A model generated the notes under the pieces. That model saw nothing but the letters and a program-made list of their open reading frames with translations. It ran no database searches and was not told the origin of the DNA. The translations under genes and the position numbers were made by a program. Positions 42,021 to 50,787 of a DNA stretch of 64,000 nt are shown piece by piece (positions within the stretch are counted from its first letter, which is position 1; every line of letters starts with the position of its first letter). Source of the DNA: Streptomyces sp. SS1-1 (GTDB lineage Bacteria; Actinomycetota; Actinomycetes; Streptomycetales; Streptomycetaceae); assembly GCF_008973465.1 (NCBI RefSeq), contig NZ_WBXN01000004.1, forward strand, positions 620,001-684,000, written 5' to 3'.

Positions 42021-43925
42021 TCAGGCCGCCGCGCACGCTCCGGCCGCGCACTCCGTCAGCCAGGCGTCGAAGTCGGCGTCGTAGCGGGTGCCGATCCCGG
42101 TGGCGTACACGGCGTACCCGCCCGCGTAGTCACCGGCCCGGAACCGCTCCAGCATGCGGTGCACGTCGGCCGGGTGCCGTTCGACCATGTAGCGCACGGC
42201 CAGGTATCCCCAGGCGTAGGTGCGGGTGACGTCGCTGTTGGCGTACGTGTTCTGGAACAGGGTGCTCAGCCGGTAGGTGTGCCGGCCGGCCGCGGCGACC
42301 GCGTCCGTGTACGTACGGCCCCGGTAGCCGTAGGAGGCGTACTCGGCGAAGCCCTCGATCCACCAGACGTCCGGCACCGAGGTCTGCCGGGCGAAGTCGC
42401 CCTTCAGGTTGTCCCGGGCGTCCAGGTAGTGCGTGTACTCGTGGTTGAGGTTCCAGATGCGGGCCGCGTGCCCAGTGTCCTCGCTCTTGCGGTACATGAC
42501 GGCGAAGGGCGCGTTCGCCGGATCGTCGGGGTCGCCGATGAGCGTCATGCCGCCGTTGTCGGTGCTGATGCCGAAGATCGCGCCGGCGTAGGTGCGGTAG
42601 TCGTCGCGCCCGGCGAAGACGTAGAGGTCGAGGGTGGACAGGTGCTGGCCCGGGATGGGTCCCGGGTCCCGGACGAGGGCGTGGACGTAGGCGTCCTGGC
42701 CGAGCAGGCTGGTACACGCCGCGTCGAGGTCGGCCCGGGTGAGGGACTGGGCGCGGATCGTGCGGGCGGCGTCGCAGCGATGGGTGATCGGCAGGGCCGC
42801 GCGCATCAGCCGGCCCTCGAGGTCGCAGATGCCGTAGTAGGCGCAGTCGGCGGCGTCGTAGGCGTCGGCCTGGGTGGCGACGCCCACCCAGAGCGCGGCC
42901 GTGGGGCCGGTGATCCGGGCGGTGTCCAGCAGGTGCCGGACGCGCGGCCGGACGGTGGTCCGCAGCTCGGGGTGCTCGACGTGCCGGGCCAGGGTCATCC
43001 CGGCGTTGGAGGTGAGATACGCGCGGTCGGTGCCGAGCAGGTCCAGATGGGCGAGGGCGAACGTGTGCAGGGTCCGCAGGACGGAGCGGTCGGCGGTGAC
43101 CGCCCGGACGTAGGCGGGGTTCCAGTTGCCGCGCCAGAGCGGGGTGTGGACGGCGTTCACGGCCGCGAGCATGCTCGGCAGACCGTCGTAGGAGCGGTCG
43201 TAGTCGTCGAGGATCCGCTGGTAGACGTCGAGGTAGCGGTCCTGCCGGTCGGCGCTGTCGGTGAGGACGACGGCCTCGCGCAGCACGTCGCCGTTGGCCT
43301 CGGTGACGTCGCGGGAGCGGGGGCGGGCGAAGAAGGCGTCCAGGCCGCGGGTGGTGGCGGTGGTGAGCGCGGTGCCGTAGGGGCCGGTGGCGTCGGGGTG
43401 GTTGTACTGCACGTAGTAGCCGGCCCGCAGGAAGAGGACGAGCTGGCTGATGCGGGAGGTGTTGTCGCCGCCGTACGTCCGCGCGACGCGGGTGAAGGAG
43501 TCGGCGACCGTGACCATCTGGGCCTCCCGGAAGACGGCGCGGGCGTCCGGGGCGCCGACGGAGAAGAGGCTGTTCACGCAGTCGGTGGTCGACGCCCGGA
43601 CGAAGGCGGCGAGTTCCTCCCCGGTACGGCTGCCGAAGTCGGCCGGGCTGCAGGCGGTGGGCGCGGCGGTCCTGGCGGCGGGGAGGCGGGCCGGTGTCAG
43701 GGGCGGCACCAGGGCGGGGCTGACCGGCCGGTCCTGGACGGCGGGGGCGGAGGAGGCGTGGGGGGACGGCCCGGACGGGGGCGGTGCCGGGGTCCCGGGG
43801 GACGCCGCGGCGGGGTGGGGGGCGGGCCGCGCGGCCGGTGCGGGGGTCGCGGTCACCGCCGTGAGGGCGGCAGCGGCGATCAGCGCGGACGCCAGGCGTC
43901 CGGGCAGCACGAAGCGGTAGCGCAT
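42021..43925 (-). CDS. M9-family collagenase, secreted
   Basis: A 634-aa exported metalloprotease. The signal peptide covers residues 1-32 (ALIAAAALTAVTATPAPA), followed by a Pro/Ala-rich region, the N-terminal M9 domain (about 90-400) and the catalytic domain with HEYTH at about 495-499 and the third ligand in WWIEGFAEYASYG. These enzymes degrade collagen or gelatin. The start ATG 43925 has GGAGG; the in-frame extension to 44045 is rejected. The C-terminal PKD or collagen-binding domains seen in some members are missing. Confidence 0.9.
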   Translation of the reverse strand: MRYRFVLPGRLASALIAAAALTAVTATPAPAARPAPHPAAASPGTPAPPPSGPSPHASSAPAVQDRPVSPALVPPLTPARLPAARTAAPTACSPADFGSRTGEELAAFVRASTTDCVNSLFSVGAPDARAVFREAQMVTVADSFTRVARTYGGDNTSRISQLVLFLRAGYYVQYNHPDATGPYGTALTTATTRGLDAFFARPRSRDVTEANGDVLREAVVLTDSADRQDRYLDVYQRILDDYDRSYDGLPSMLAAVNAVHTPLWRGNWNPAYVRAVTADRSVLRTLHTFALAHLDLLGTDRAYLTSNAGMTLARHVEHPELRTTVRPRVRHLLDTARITGPTAALWVGVATQADAYDAADCAYYGICDLEGRLMRAALPITHRCDAARTIRAQSLTRADLDAACTSLLGQDAYVHALVRDPGPIPGQHLSTLDLYVFAGRDDYRTYAGAIFGISTDNGGMTLIGDPDDPANAPFAVMYRKSEDTGHAARIWNLNHEYTHYLDARDNLKGDFARQTSVPDVWWIEGFAEYASYGYRGRTYTDAVAAAGRHTYRLSTLFQNTYANSDVTRTYAWGYLAVRYMVERHPADVHRMLERFRAGDYAGGYAVYATGIGTRYDADFDAWLTECAAGACAAA

Positions 43926-43967
43926 CGGGGATCCTCCAGGGACGGATGCGCCTCGGGGTGGGGTGCT

Positions 43968-43996
43968 GAGGCGTGTCAGGACTGTCTCAACGCCTC
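43968..43996. promoter_or_regulatory. Inverted repeat upstream of the collagenase gene
   Basis: Arms GAGGCGT (43968-43974) and ACGCCTC (43990-43996), 43-71 bp upstream of the collagenase start; function unknown. Confidence 0.35.
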
Positions 43997-44075
43997 CGCG
44001 CGTCAACAACGCCGTACGGCATAGCAGTCGGGGCCGCGCGGGCATAACGTCCGGCGGCTCGTACGGCCGTCGGGG

Positions 44076-45035
44076 CTACGCTCCCGGGACTCCCCAGGTC
44101 CGGGCGGCCCAGGCCCTCAAGTGCGGGGACTGGGCGACGAGTTGGCGGTGCGCCTCGGCGGCGGACTGGAGCAGCGCGTCGACGAGTTCCGCCGGGACGG
44201 CCGCGGGACGCCAGGCCAGTACGTACCGGCACCACAGCGGTGTGCCCTGCAGCGGCTTGACGACCACCTGCGGGAGGGGCCGCATGGTGGGCTGGACGAC
44301 GGCCACGCCCAGGCCGTCGGCGATCATGCCCTGGAGCTGCCGGTGGTCGCCGAGGAACTCGTGGGCGACCGCCGGGGTGAACCCGGCGGCCGCGCAGGCC
44401 GCGTGGAACACCTCGGGCCAGCCGGCCCCGTCGTCCGGCGTCAGGAACCACTCCTCCCCCGCCAGGTCGGCGAGGGCGACCTGGGAGCGCTGGGCGAGCG
44501 GATGCCGGGACGGCAGCGCCACGAACGTCGGCTCGGTGACGATCCCCCGGTGCGCGACCGCGTCGGAGTGCCCGAGCTCCCGCCCCGGATAGTCGGCGGC
44601 GAGGCCGGCGTCGGCCGCGCCCTCCTCCAGGAGCTCGACGATCCGTGAGGACGCGTACACGCTGTTCACCGCGAGGGAGACGTCCGGCATCCGGGCGCGC
44701 AGCCCGGACACCATGCCCGCCAGCATGGGCGAGTTGGTGGCGGCGACCCGCAGCGTCCGGCGGGCCGCGGCGGCCCCGCCGGCGGGGCGCCGGCCGATGG
44801 CGTCGGCGCGGGCCAGCACGTCCCGGGCGGACGCGACCACCTCGAAGCCGTACGGGGTCAGCTGCACCCCGGCCGGGCCGCGCTCGAAGACGGGCTCGCC
44901 GAAGTACTTCTCGATCCGGCGGAGCTGGGTGCTCACCGCGGGCTGCGAGTAGCCCAGCTCGGCGGCGGCCCGGCCGACGCTGCCCGCGTCCGCGATGGCG
45001 CACAGCACACGCAGATGCCGTAGCTCCAGCTCCAC
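44076..45035 (-). CDS. LysR-family transcriptional regulator
   Basis: A 319-aa LysR regulator: LRVLCAIADAGSVGRAAAELG with YSQPAVSTQLRRIEKYFGEPV as helix-turn-helix, and an effector domain with GMVSGLRARMPDVSL. GTG start at 45035. It is divergent from the GAPDH gene at 45195, with a CTAGC-N6-GATAG repeat between them, and may control that gene. Confidence 0.88.
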   Translation of the reverse strand: MELELRHLRVLCAIADAGSVGRAAAELGYSQPAVSTQLRRIEKYFGEPVFERGPAGVQLTPYGFEVVASARDVLARADAIGRRPAGGAAAARRTLRVAATNSPMLAGMVSGLRARMPDVSLAVNSVYASSRIVELLEEGAADAGLAADYPGRELGHSDAVAHRGIVTEPTFVALPSRHPLAQRSQVALADLAGEEWFLTPDDGAGWPEVFHAACAAAGFTPAVAHEFLGDHRQLQGMIADGLGVAVVQPTMRPLPQVVVKPLQGTPLWCRYVLAWRPAAVPAELVDALLQSAAEAHRQLVAQSPHLRAWAARTWGVPGA

Positions 45036-45167
45036 CCGTCACACCCTCCTCGTCCGGGCCGCCGCTCCGCCGTAGCCCGGCGAAACAGTGCGATACGGGG
45101 CCATCTCATCACGCCCGGACCCCCCTTCGAACACGCATCGGAGCCTGCGGTTAGCATATGAGCGCCA

Positions 45168-45185
45168 CCTAGCTCGAAAGATAGG
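45168..45185. promoter_or_regulatory. LysR-type imperfect palindrome before gap
   Basis: Outer arms CCTA/TAGG over an 18-bp imperfect inverted repeat, ending 9 bp before the gap start, in the divergent LysR-gap gap. Confidence 0.4.
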
Positions 45186-45194
45186 CCCGCTCCC

Positions 45195-46640
45195 GTGACT
45201 GTCAACGACGACTCGTTCACCAGCTGGAAGAACCGCGAGGAGATCGCGGAATCGATGATCCCGATCATCGGGAAGCTGCACCGCGAGAGGGACGTCACCG
45301 TCCTCCTCCACAGCCGCTCCTTGGTGAACAAGTCGGTGGTCAGCATCCTGAAGACGCACCGCTTCGCCCGGCAGATCGCGGGCGAGGAGCTCTCGGTCAC
45401 CGAGACGCTGCCGTTCCTGCAGGCCCTCGCCGCCCTCGACCTCGGCCCCTCCCAGATCGACCTGGGCATCCTGGCGTCCGCCTACAAGGCCGACGACCGG
45501 GGTCTGACGGTGGAGGCGTTCACCGCCGAGGCCGTCGCGGGTGCCACCGGCGCCAACAAGATCGAGCGGGGCGAGGGACGCGACGTCGTCCTGTACGGCT
45601 TCGGCCGGATCGGCCGGCTCGTCGCCCGTCTGCTCATCGAGAAGTCCGGCTCGGGCAACGGCCTGCGGCTGCGGGCCATCGTCGTGCGCGGCGGCGGTGA
45701 GCGGGACATCGTCAAGCGCGCCTCGCTGCTGCGCCGCGACTCGATCCACGGGCAGTTCCAGGGCACGATCACCGTGGACGAGGCGAGCAGCACGATCTTC
45801 GCCAACGGCAACGCGATCAAGGTGATCTACGCGAACGACCCCTCCGAGGTCGACTACACGGCGTACGGCATCAAGAACGCCATCCTGATCGACAACACCG
45901 GGAAGTGGCGCGACCGCGAGGGCCTGTCGAAGCACCTGCGCCCCGGTGTCGACAAGGTCGTGCTGACCGCGCCCGGCAAGGGCGACGTCCCGAACATCGT
46001 GCACGGCGTCAACCACGACACGATCAAGCCGGACGAGCGGATCCTGTCCTGCGCCTCCTGCACCACCAACGCCATCGTCCCGCCGCTGAAGGCGATGGAC
46101 GACGAGTACGGCGTGCGGCGCGGGCACGTGGAGACCGTCCACTCGTTCACGAACGACCAGAACCTGCTGGACAACTACCACAAGTCCGAGCGCCGGGGCC
46201 GTTCCGCGCCGCTCAACATGGTCATCACGGAGACCGGCGCGGCCTCCGCCGTCGCCAAGGCGCTGCCCGACCTGAAGGCCCGCATCACCGGCAGCTCCAT
46301 CCGGGTGCCGGTGCCGGACGTCTCCATCGCCATCCTGAACCTGCAGCTGGAGCGGGAGACGACCCGCGAGGAGGTGCACGACCACCTGCGCGAGGTGTCG
46401 CTGACCTCGCCGCTGCGCCGCCAGATCGACTTCATCACGGCGCCCGACGCGGTCTCCAGCGACTTCATCGGCTCCCGGCACGCGTCGATCGTGGACGCGG
46501 GCGCGCTGAAGGTGGAGGGCGACAACGCCATCCTGTACCTCTGGTACGACAACGAGTTCGGCTACTCGTGCCAGGTCATCCGGGTGGTCCAGCACGTCTC
46601 CGGGGTGGAGTACCCGACCTACCCGGCGCCGGCCGTCTGA
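45195..46640 (+). CDS. gap: Glyceraldehyde-3-phosphate dehydrogenase, long form
   Basis: A 481-aa GAPDH, about 145 residues longer than the classical enzyme because of an N-terminal helical extension (residues 1-125). The NAD(P) motif VVLYGFGRIGRLVARLL is at about 130-146 and the catalytic cysteine in SCASCTTN is near residue 289; LYLWYDNEFGYS and the C-terminus are intact. Extended GAPDHs of this kind occur in actinobacteria; whether this one is glycolytic or gluconeogenic is not clear. The start is GTG 45195 behind a weak AGATAGG. Its end overlaps the convergent nucleotidyltransferase gene by 22 bp. Confidence 0.93.
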   Translation: MTVNDDSFTSWKNREEIAESMIPIIGKLHRERDVTVLLHSRSLVNKSVVSILKTHRFARQIAGEELSVTETLPFLQALAALDLGPSQIDLGILASAYKADDRGLTVEAFTAEAVAGATGANKIERGEGRDVVLYGFGRIGRLVARLLIEKSGSGNGLRLRAIVVRGGGERDIVKRASLLRRDSIHGQFQGTITVDEASSTIFANGNAIKVIYANDPSEVDYTAYGIKNAILIDNTGKWRDREGLSKHLRPGVDKVVLTAPGKGDVPNIVHGVNHDTIKPDERILSCASCTTNAIVPPLKAMDDEYGVRRGHVETVHSFTNDQNLLDNYHKSERRGRSAPLNMVITETGAASAVAKALPDLKARITGSSIRVPVPDVSIAILNLQLERETTREEVHDHLREVSLTSPLRRQIDFITAPDAVSSDFIGSRHASIVDAGALKVEGDNAILYLWYDNEFGYSCQVIRVVQHVSGVEYPTYPAPAV

Positions 46641-47482
46641 TCCGGTCCCCCGTGCCCCGCGGCCGGGGCGGACGCCCTCCGCTGGGTGTCCGCCCCGGCC
46701 GTTTCGTCGACCTGCGCGGCGACCCAGGCCAGGAAGTCCCGCACCTCCTCGGCGGGCAGCGCGGCCGCGTCCGTGCGGGAGGGCCGCTCGTAGCTGCGCA
46801 GGGCGGCCTCGACGAGCGGGCGGAAGCGTTCCTCGGCGGCGGCGACCTCTCGGGCCGCCCGGCGCTTTGGCTGCCAGCGGCCGGTGCGGCAGTAGCGCAC
46901 CGAGCGGCAGCCGTTGAGGACGCGGTTGTCCGCGAGATGCCCGTCGCCGGCGCTGTGTTCCCGGACGGAGGCGCGGACGGCGGTGAGCAGGTCGGCGCGG
47001 GCGGGCTCGGCGATCGCCTCGCGCGCCGGGGCCCCGTACAGCGTCCGCCCGGCCTGGTGGGCGACGGAGCGGTCGATGACGTACCAGAACGCCGGGGACC
47101 CGGCCGGGTCGAGGCTGAGCCGGTCGGGCAGCAGCGGCCCGGTGTTGAGGTCGAGCAGGTATCCGGCGTCGCCGGACGGCCGGGCGGTGAACCCGGCGTC
47201 GTACACGACCAGTTCCAGTCCGGCCGCCGGGCAGGGCAGCGCGGGGTGCGTGAGAGCGGCGGCGAGTTCGGTGAGCAGCGAGGCGGGCGGTGTCCCGTCC
47301 AGCACCACGGTGACGTCGGTGTCGCTGCGGCCGTGCCGGTAGTCGCCGAGCGCGACGGAGCCGACCGCGACGACGCTCACCAGGCGCGTGCCGCACAGGT
47401 CGTGCGTGCGGCGGACCAGTTCGGTGAGGTAGGGCCGCAGTTCGGCGGGGACGGCGTGCGGGTCCACGAGTGTCCGGGTCAT
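46619..47482 (-). CDS. Nucleotidyltransferase, aminoglycoside adenylyltransferase-like
   Basis: A 287-aa protein. The polymerase-beta motif is VGSVALGDYRHGRSDTDV (about residues 40-57), in the N-terminal nucleotidyltransferase domain; the C-terminal AadA-like helical domain has RSVRYCRTGRW near 200. AadA enzymes adenylylate streptomycin/spectinomycin, but resistance cannot be claimed. The protein ends in a Gly/Ala/Thr-rich tail encoded by the terminator of the convergent gap gene (46661-46700). The start ATG 47482 is the choice over GTG 47500; neither has a clear ribosome site. Confidence 0.8.
   Translation of the reverse strand: MTRTLVDPHAVPAELRPYLTELVRRTHDLCGTRLVSVVAVGSVALGDYRHGRSDTDVTVVLDGTPPASLLTELAAALTHPALPCPAAGLELVVYDAGFTARPSGDAGYLLDLNTGPLLPDRLSLDPAGSPAFWYVIDRSVAHQAGRTLYGAPAREAIAEPARADLLTAVRASVREHSAGDGHLADNRVLNGCRSVRYCRTGRWQPKRRAAREVAAAEERFRPLVEAALRSYERPSRTDAAALPAEEVRDFLAWVAAQVDETAGADTQRRASAPAAGHGGPDQTAGAG
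46661..46700. terminator. Terminator hairpin of gap inside the convergent gene
   Basis: A perfect 13-bp stem (46661-46673 with 46688-46700), 14-nt loop, starting 20 bp after the gap stop and inside the C-terminal coding part of the nucleotidyltransferase gene. Confidence 0.65.
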
Positions 47483-47784
47483 GCGCCCAGTGTTCCGCAC
47501 GGCCGGAAATAGGCGATTGCCCGATAACGGCCGGTCCGGTCCGCGCGTCCGGGTCGCGCGGGTGTCCCCGTTCCGGCCAATATCGGCGTACGGCGCGACG
47601 GGCGGCGCGCGCCAGGCCCCCGCACCCGGCCCCTGGTCAGCGTCCTCGATCTGTCCTGCGCGGACACCGCCCCGCTCGCCGCTTCACACAGCCGTCACGC
47701 CTCCTCCACATACCGGACACATCCAGCCGGGGTGCCCGGCGCGGGGCAGACGGTGCGCGCGCCGCCTGCCTAGCCTCCCGGGCC
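47483..47784. other. 302-bp divergent intergenic region
   Basis: No gene seen; it carries the promoters of the nucleotidyltransferase and of the secreted protein. No strong repeat noted. Confidence 0.5.
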
Positions 47785-48312
47785 ATGCGATCACCACGTA
47801 TGAGACGCCTGGGTCTCACCACCGTCCTCGCCCTCCTGCTGGCCGTGTTCGGGCTCGCCCCCGGTGCGAGCGCGGCGGACCCCGCGCCGGCGGACCTGAC
47901 CTTCGCCACCGACGCCGCGACGACCACGCCCGGCGGCACGGTGCAGCTCTCGATGACGCTCACCAACAACAAGTCGTACGACGTCCTGTTCGTGTACCAG
48001 ACGATCCAGCCCACCTGGCTGACCACGCAGCGCCCCGACCTGAAGTTCGGCTTCACCGGCTGCGCGGTCGCCTCCGCCGCGGGCAGTGTCCCGTGCGCCG
48101 GCACCGGGCCCGCCGACCTCGGCGCGAACTACGGGGCGACCGTCCCGCCCGGGCAGAGCCGGACCGTCACGCTGACGCTCCAGATCGCCGCCGACTCCGG
48201 CTGCAACGGCAACATCGGCTTCTACTCGTACTACTACGCCGAGTTCAGCGACGCGACCAACGTCAGCGGCGGCCCGGTCTTCACCCCGGAGACCCGGGTG
48301 CTCTGCGCCTAG
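47785..48312 (+). CDS. Secreted hypothetical protein
   Basis: A 175-aa exported protein: a signal peptide (LGLTTVLALLLAVFGLAPGASA, cleavage near residue 31) and a beta-sandwich-like mature part with four cysteines (GCAVAS, VPCAG, SGCNGN, VLCA), likely two disulfides. TPGGTVQLSMTLTNNKSYDVLF is a DUF11/CARDB-like strand pattern. No family is claimed. The ribosome site is weak and ATG 47785 or 47800 may be used. A strong terminator follows at 48326-48362. Confidence 0.7.
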   Translation: MRSPRMRRLGLTTVLALLLAVFGLAPGASAADPAPADLTFATDAATTTPGGTVQLSMTLTNNKSYDVLFVYQTIQPTWLTTQRPDLKFGFTGCAVASAAGSVPCAGTGPADLGANYGATVPPGQSRTVTLTLQIAADSGCNGNIGFYSYYYAEFSDATNVSGGPVFTPETRVLCA

Positions 48313-48325
48313 CGCCCGCGACCGT

Positions 48326-48362
48326 CGTGCCCCGCACGGGCCCCTCCCCCGTGCGGGGCACG
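48326..48362. terminator. Terminator upstream of the hydrogenase maturation operon
   Basis: A perfect 14-bp stem (48326-48339 with 48349-48362) and a 9-nt loop, 14 bp after the secreted-protein stop. It insulates hypX from upstream transcription. Confidence 0.8.
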
Positions 48363-48464
48363 GTGACGAAAGCGAGCCGTATGGAGCAAGCGACCGGCCG
48401 GGGGGCGGCGAAACGCCGCCGTGGTCCTTCTCGCCCCTCGCCAAAGGGACGAACATGCCCGGTC

Positions 48465-50147
48465 ATGGAGATCTTGCTCGTCGCCAGCGCGTTCAACAGC
48501 CTGTCCCAGCGCGTGTACGCGGAACTGTCCGACCAAGGGCACCGGGTGGACGTCGTCCTCGCCTCGCAGGGCGACGAGGCGGTCCGGACCGCGGTCCGCG
48601 CGGCCCGCCCGGAACTGATCGTCGCCCCCATGCTGAAGACCGCCCTGCCGGAGGACGTGTGGCGGGAGCACACCTGTCTGGTCGTGCACCCCGGCCCGCC
48701 GGGGGACCGCGGACCGTCCGCCCTGGACTGGGCGATCGCCGACGGGGTGACCCACTGGGGCGTGACCGTGCTCCAGGCCGAGGCGGGCATGGACGCGGGA
48801 GCCATGTGGGCCGCCGAGGCCTTCCCGGTGCCCGACACCGGCAAGAGCGACCTGTACCGTGGCGAGGTCTCCGACGCCGCCTCGGCCGCCGTGCTGCAGG
48901 CCGTGCGCCGCTACGCCGAAGGATCGTTCAAGCCGAAGCCCCAGACCGACCCCGCGATCCGGGTGCTGTGGCGCGACGCCTTCCGCCAGGACCAGCGCCG
49001 TATCGACTGGGAGCGGGACGACACCCGGACGGTGGTCCGCAAGCTGCGCGGCGCCGACTCCCAGCCAGGGGTCCTCGACGAACTCCTCGGCCATGAGCTG
49101 TTCCTGCACGGCGGGCACCCCGAGGACCGGCTGCGCGGACGCCCCGGCGAACTGCTCGCGACCCGCGCCGGGGCGGTCTGCCGGGCCACCGTGGACGGCG
49201 CGGTGTGGATCCCCGAGCTGCGCCCCCGCAAGGCGTCCGGCGACCCGGCGCCGTTCCGCCGCCCGGCGGCCTCCGTCCTGGACTCCTACCAGCGGCCGGC
49301 CGAGCCGCGCCTCCCGGAGATCGCCGCGCCCCTCGAACTGCCCGCCGACCGCACCACCTGGACCGACATCCGCTACCGGCAGCGCGGCGACGTCGGCTTC
49401 CTGCGGTTCTCGTTCCCGGGCGGTGCGATGAGCACCGAGCACTGCCGCCGGCTGCACGCCGCCTACCGGTACGCCCTCACCCGCCCGACCCGGCTGCTGG
49501 TGCTGGGCGGCGCCCGGGACTTCTTCTCCAACGGCATCCACCTGAACGTCATCGAGGCGGCGCCGGACAGCGCGGGCGAGTCCTGGTCGAACCTCAACGC
49601 CATGGACGACCTGGTCGAGGCGGTGCTGCGGACCACCGACCGGCTGGTGGTGGCGGCCCTCGGCGGCAACGCGGCGGCCGGCGGGGTCATGCTCGCCCTC
49701 GCCGCCGACGAGGTGTGGTGCCGCTCCGGTGCCGTCCTCAACCCGCACTACCGCCGGATGGGCCTGTACGGCTCCGAGTTCTGGACGTACTCGCTGCCGC
49801 GCCGGGTCGGGGTCGAGACGGCGCACCGGCTGACCACGGAGGCGTTCCCGGTGAGCGCCGCGAGCGCCGCGCGGATCGGCCTGGTGGACCGTCTGGTGCC
49901 CGTTGCGCCGGGGGAGTTCGGCGCCGAGGTGGACCGGCTGGCCGGCGCGCTCGCCGCCGCCCCGGACCTGGAGCGGCGCATCGAGGCCAAGGCCGCGGCC
50001 CGCCAGGCCGACGAGAAGCGTCAGCCGCTCGCCGAGTACCGGCGGGACGAACTCGCCCGGATGCGGGCCGTCTTCTTCGACCCGCGTGCCCCCTACCACG
50101 CCCTGCGGTCGGCCTTCGTGCGGAAGCTGCCGGCGGGCGCGCGGTGA
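48465..50147 (+). CDS. hypX: Hydrogenase maturation protein HypX (CO-ligand synthesis)
   Basis: A 560-aa two-domain protein. The N-terminal domain (about 1-270) is a formyltransferase-like fold with VVHPGPPGDRGPSALDW near residue 73, and the C-terminal domain (about 295-555) is an enoyl-CoA hydratase-like fold with GGARDFFSNGIHLNV and GGNAAAGGVMLALAADEVW. HypX (HoxX) is known to make the active-site CO of [NiFe] hydrogenases from formyl-tetrahydrofolate under air. ATG 48465 was chosen; no good ribosome site is present and an out-of-frame ATG stands 10 bp before it. It is the first gene of the maturation operon and ends in a GTGA overlap with the protease gene. Confidence 0.92.
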   Translation: MEILLVASAFNSLSQRVYAELSDQGHRVDVVLASQGDEAVRTAVRAARPELIVAPMLKTALPEDVWREHTCLVVHPGPPGDRGPSALDWAIADGVTHWGVTVLQAEAGMDAGAMWAAEAFPVPDTGKSDLYRGEVSDAASAAVLQAVRRYAEGSFKPKPQTDPAIRVLWRDAFRQDQRRIDWERDDTRTVVRKLRGADSQPGVLDELLGHELFLHGGHPEDRLRGRPGELLATRAGAVCRATVDGAVWIPELRPRKASGDPAPFRRPAASVLDSYQRPAEPRLPEIAAPLELPADRTTWTDIRYRQRGDVGFLRFSFPGGAMSTEHCRRLHAAYRYALTRPTRLLVLGGARDFFSNGIHLNVIEAAPDSAGESWSNLNAMDDLVEAVLRTTDRLVVAALGGNAAAGGVMLALAADEVWCRSGAVLNPHYRRMGLYGSEFWTYSLPRRVGVETAHRLTTEAFPVSAASAARIGLVDRLVPVAPGEFGAEVDRLAGALAAAPDLERRIEAKAAARQADEKRQPLAEYRRDELARMRAVFFDPRAPYHALRSAFVRKLPAGAR

Positions 50148-50787
50148 GCGCGCGGCTGCTGGTGGCGGGCGTCGGCAACATCTTCCTCGCGGACGACGCG
50201 TTCGGCCCGGAGGTGATCCGGGCCCTGGACGAGCGGCCCCTGCCGCCGGGGGCGACCGTGCGGGACTTCGGGATCCGCGGGCTCGACCTCGCCTACACCC
50301 TGCTCGACGGCTACGACACGGCCGTCCTCGTCGACGCGGCGGTCCGGGGCCACACCCCGGGCACCCTGTCGCTGATCGAGCCGGAGCTCCCCGACGCCTC
50401 GGCCGGGGGCCGCCCCCGGAGGCGCACGGCATGGACCCGGCGAAGGTCCTGGCCCTCGCCGCCCACCTCGGCGACGAACCGCTCCCCCGCGTCCTCGTCC
50501 TGGCCTGCGAGCCCGAACGGGTGCCGCGCGGCGACGAGGACATCACCCCCGGCATGAGCGCGACCGTGCGGGCGGCGGTACCGGAGGCGGTGGCGGCCCT
50601 GCACACCCTGGTCCCGGCGCTGCTCGCCGACCCCGCGGCGACGCCCGCGTTGCGCCGCCCGGACGAATCCACCGCCCCCGCCCCGGCCGGGGTCCGGCCC
50701 GCGGGGGCGGGCGGCGCGGAGGATCGGCAGCGGACCGGCACCCCGGTCCCTCCCCCACCGACCGCGAGGAGCAGCGCCGATGTGTGA
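50144..50787 (+). pseudogene. Hydrogenase maturation protease, frameshifted
   Basis: A M52/HyaD-type endopeptidase that cuts the C-terminal tail off the hydrogenase large subunit. The intact N-terminal frame gives LLVAGVGNIFLADDAFG, IRGLDLAYTLLDGYDTAVLVDA with its nickel-binding Asp/His residues; the C-terminal half (VLALAAHLGDEPLPRVLVLACEP to the end) is in the next frame. One base is missing near 50405-50409, in a run of five Gs; with one G added a 214-aa protein results. The break lies in a 7-bp hairpin (50403-50419). It overlaps hypX by 4 bp and hypB by 8 bp, so the reading frame was coupled. Confidence 0.85.

Noticed and set aside
41811..44024. A 737-aa plus-strand open frame opposite the collagenase gene
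   Set aside because: It lies opposite the M9 collagenase, which has a signal peptide and HEYTH motif; the plus frame is low-complexity Gly/Val/Arg.
46619..47482. Calling the nucleotidyltransferase a streptomycin-resistance aadA gene
   Set aside because: The fold is right, but sequence alone does not show aminoglycoside specificity.
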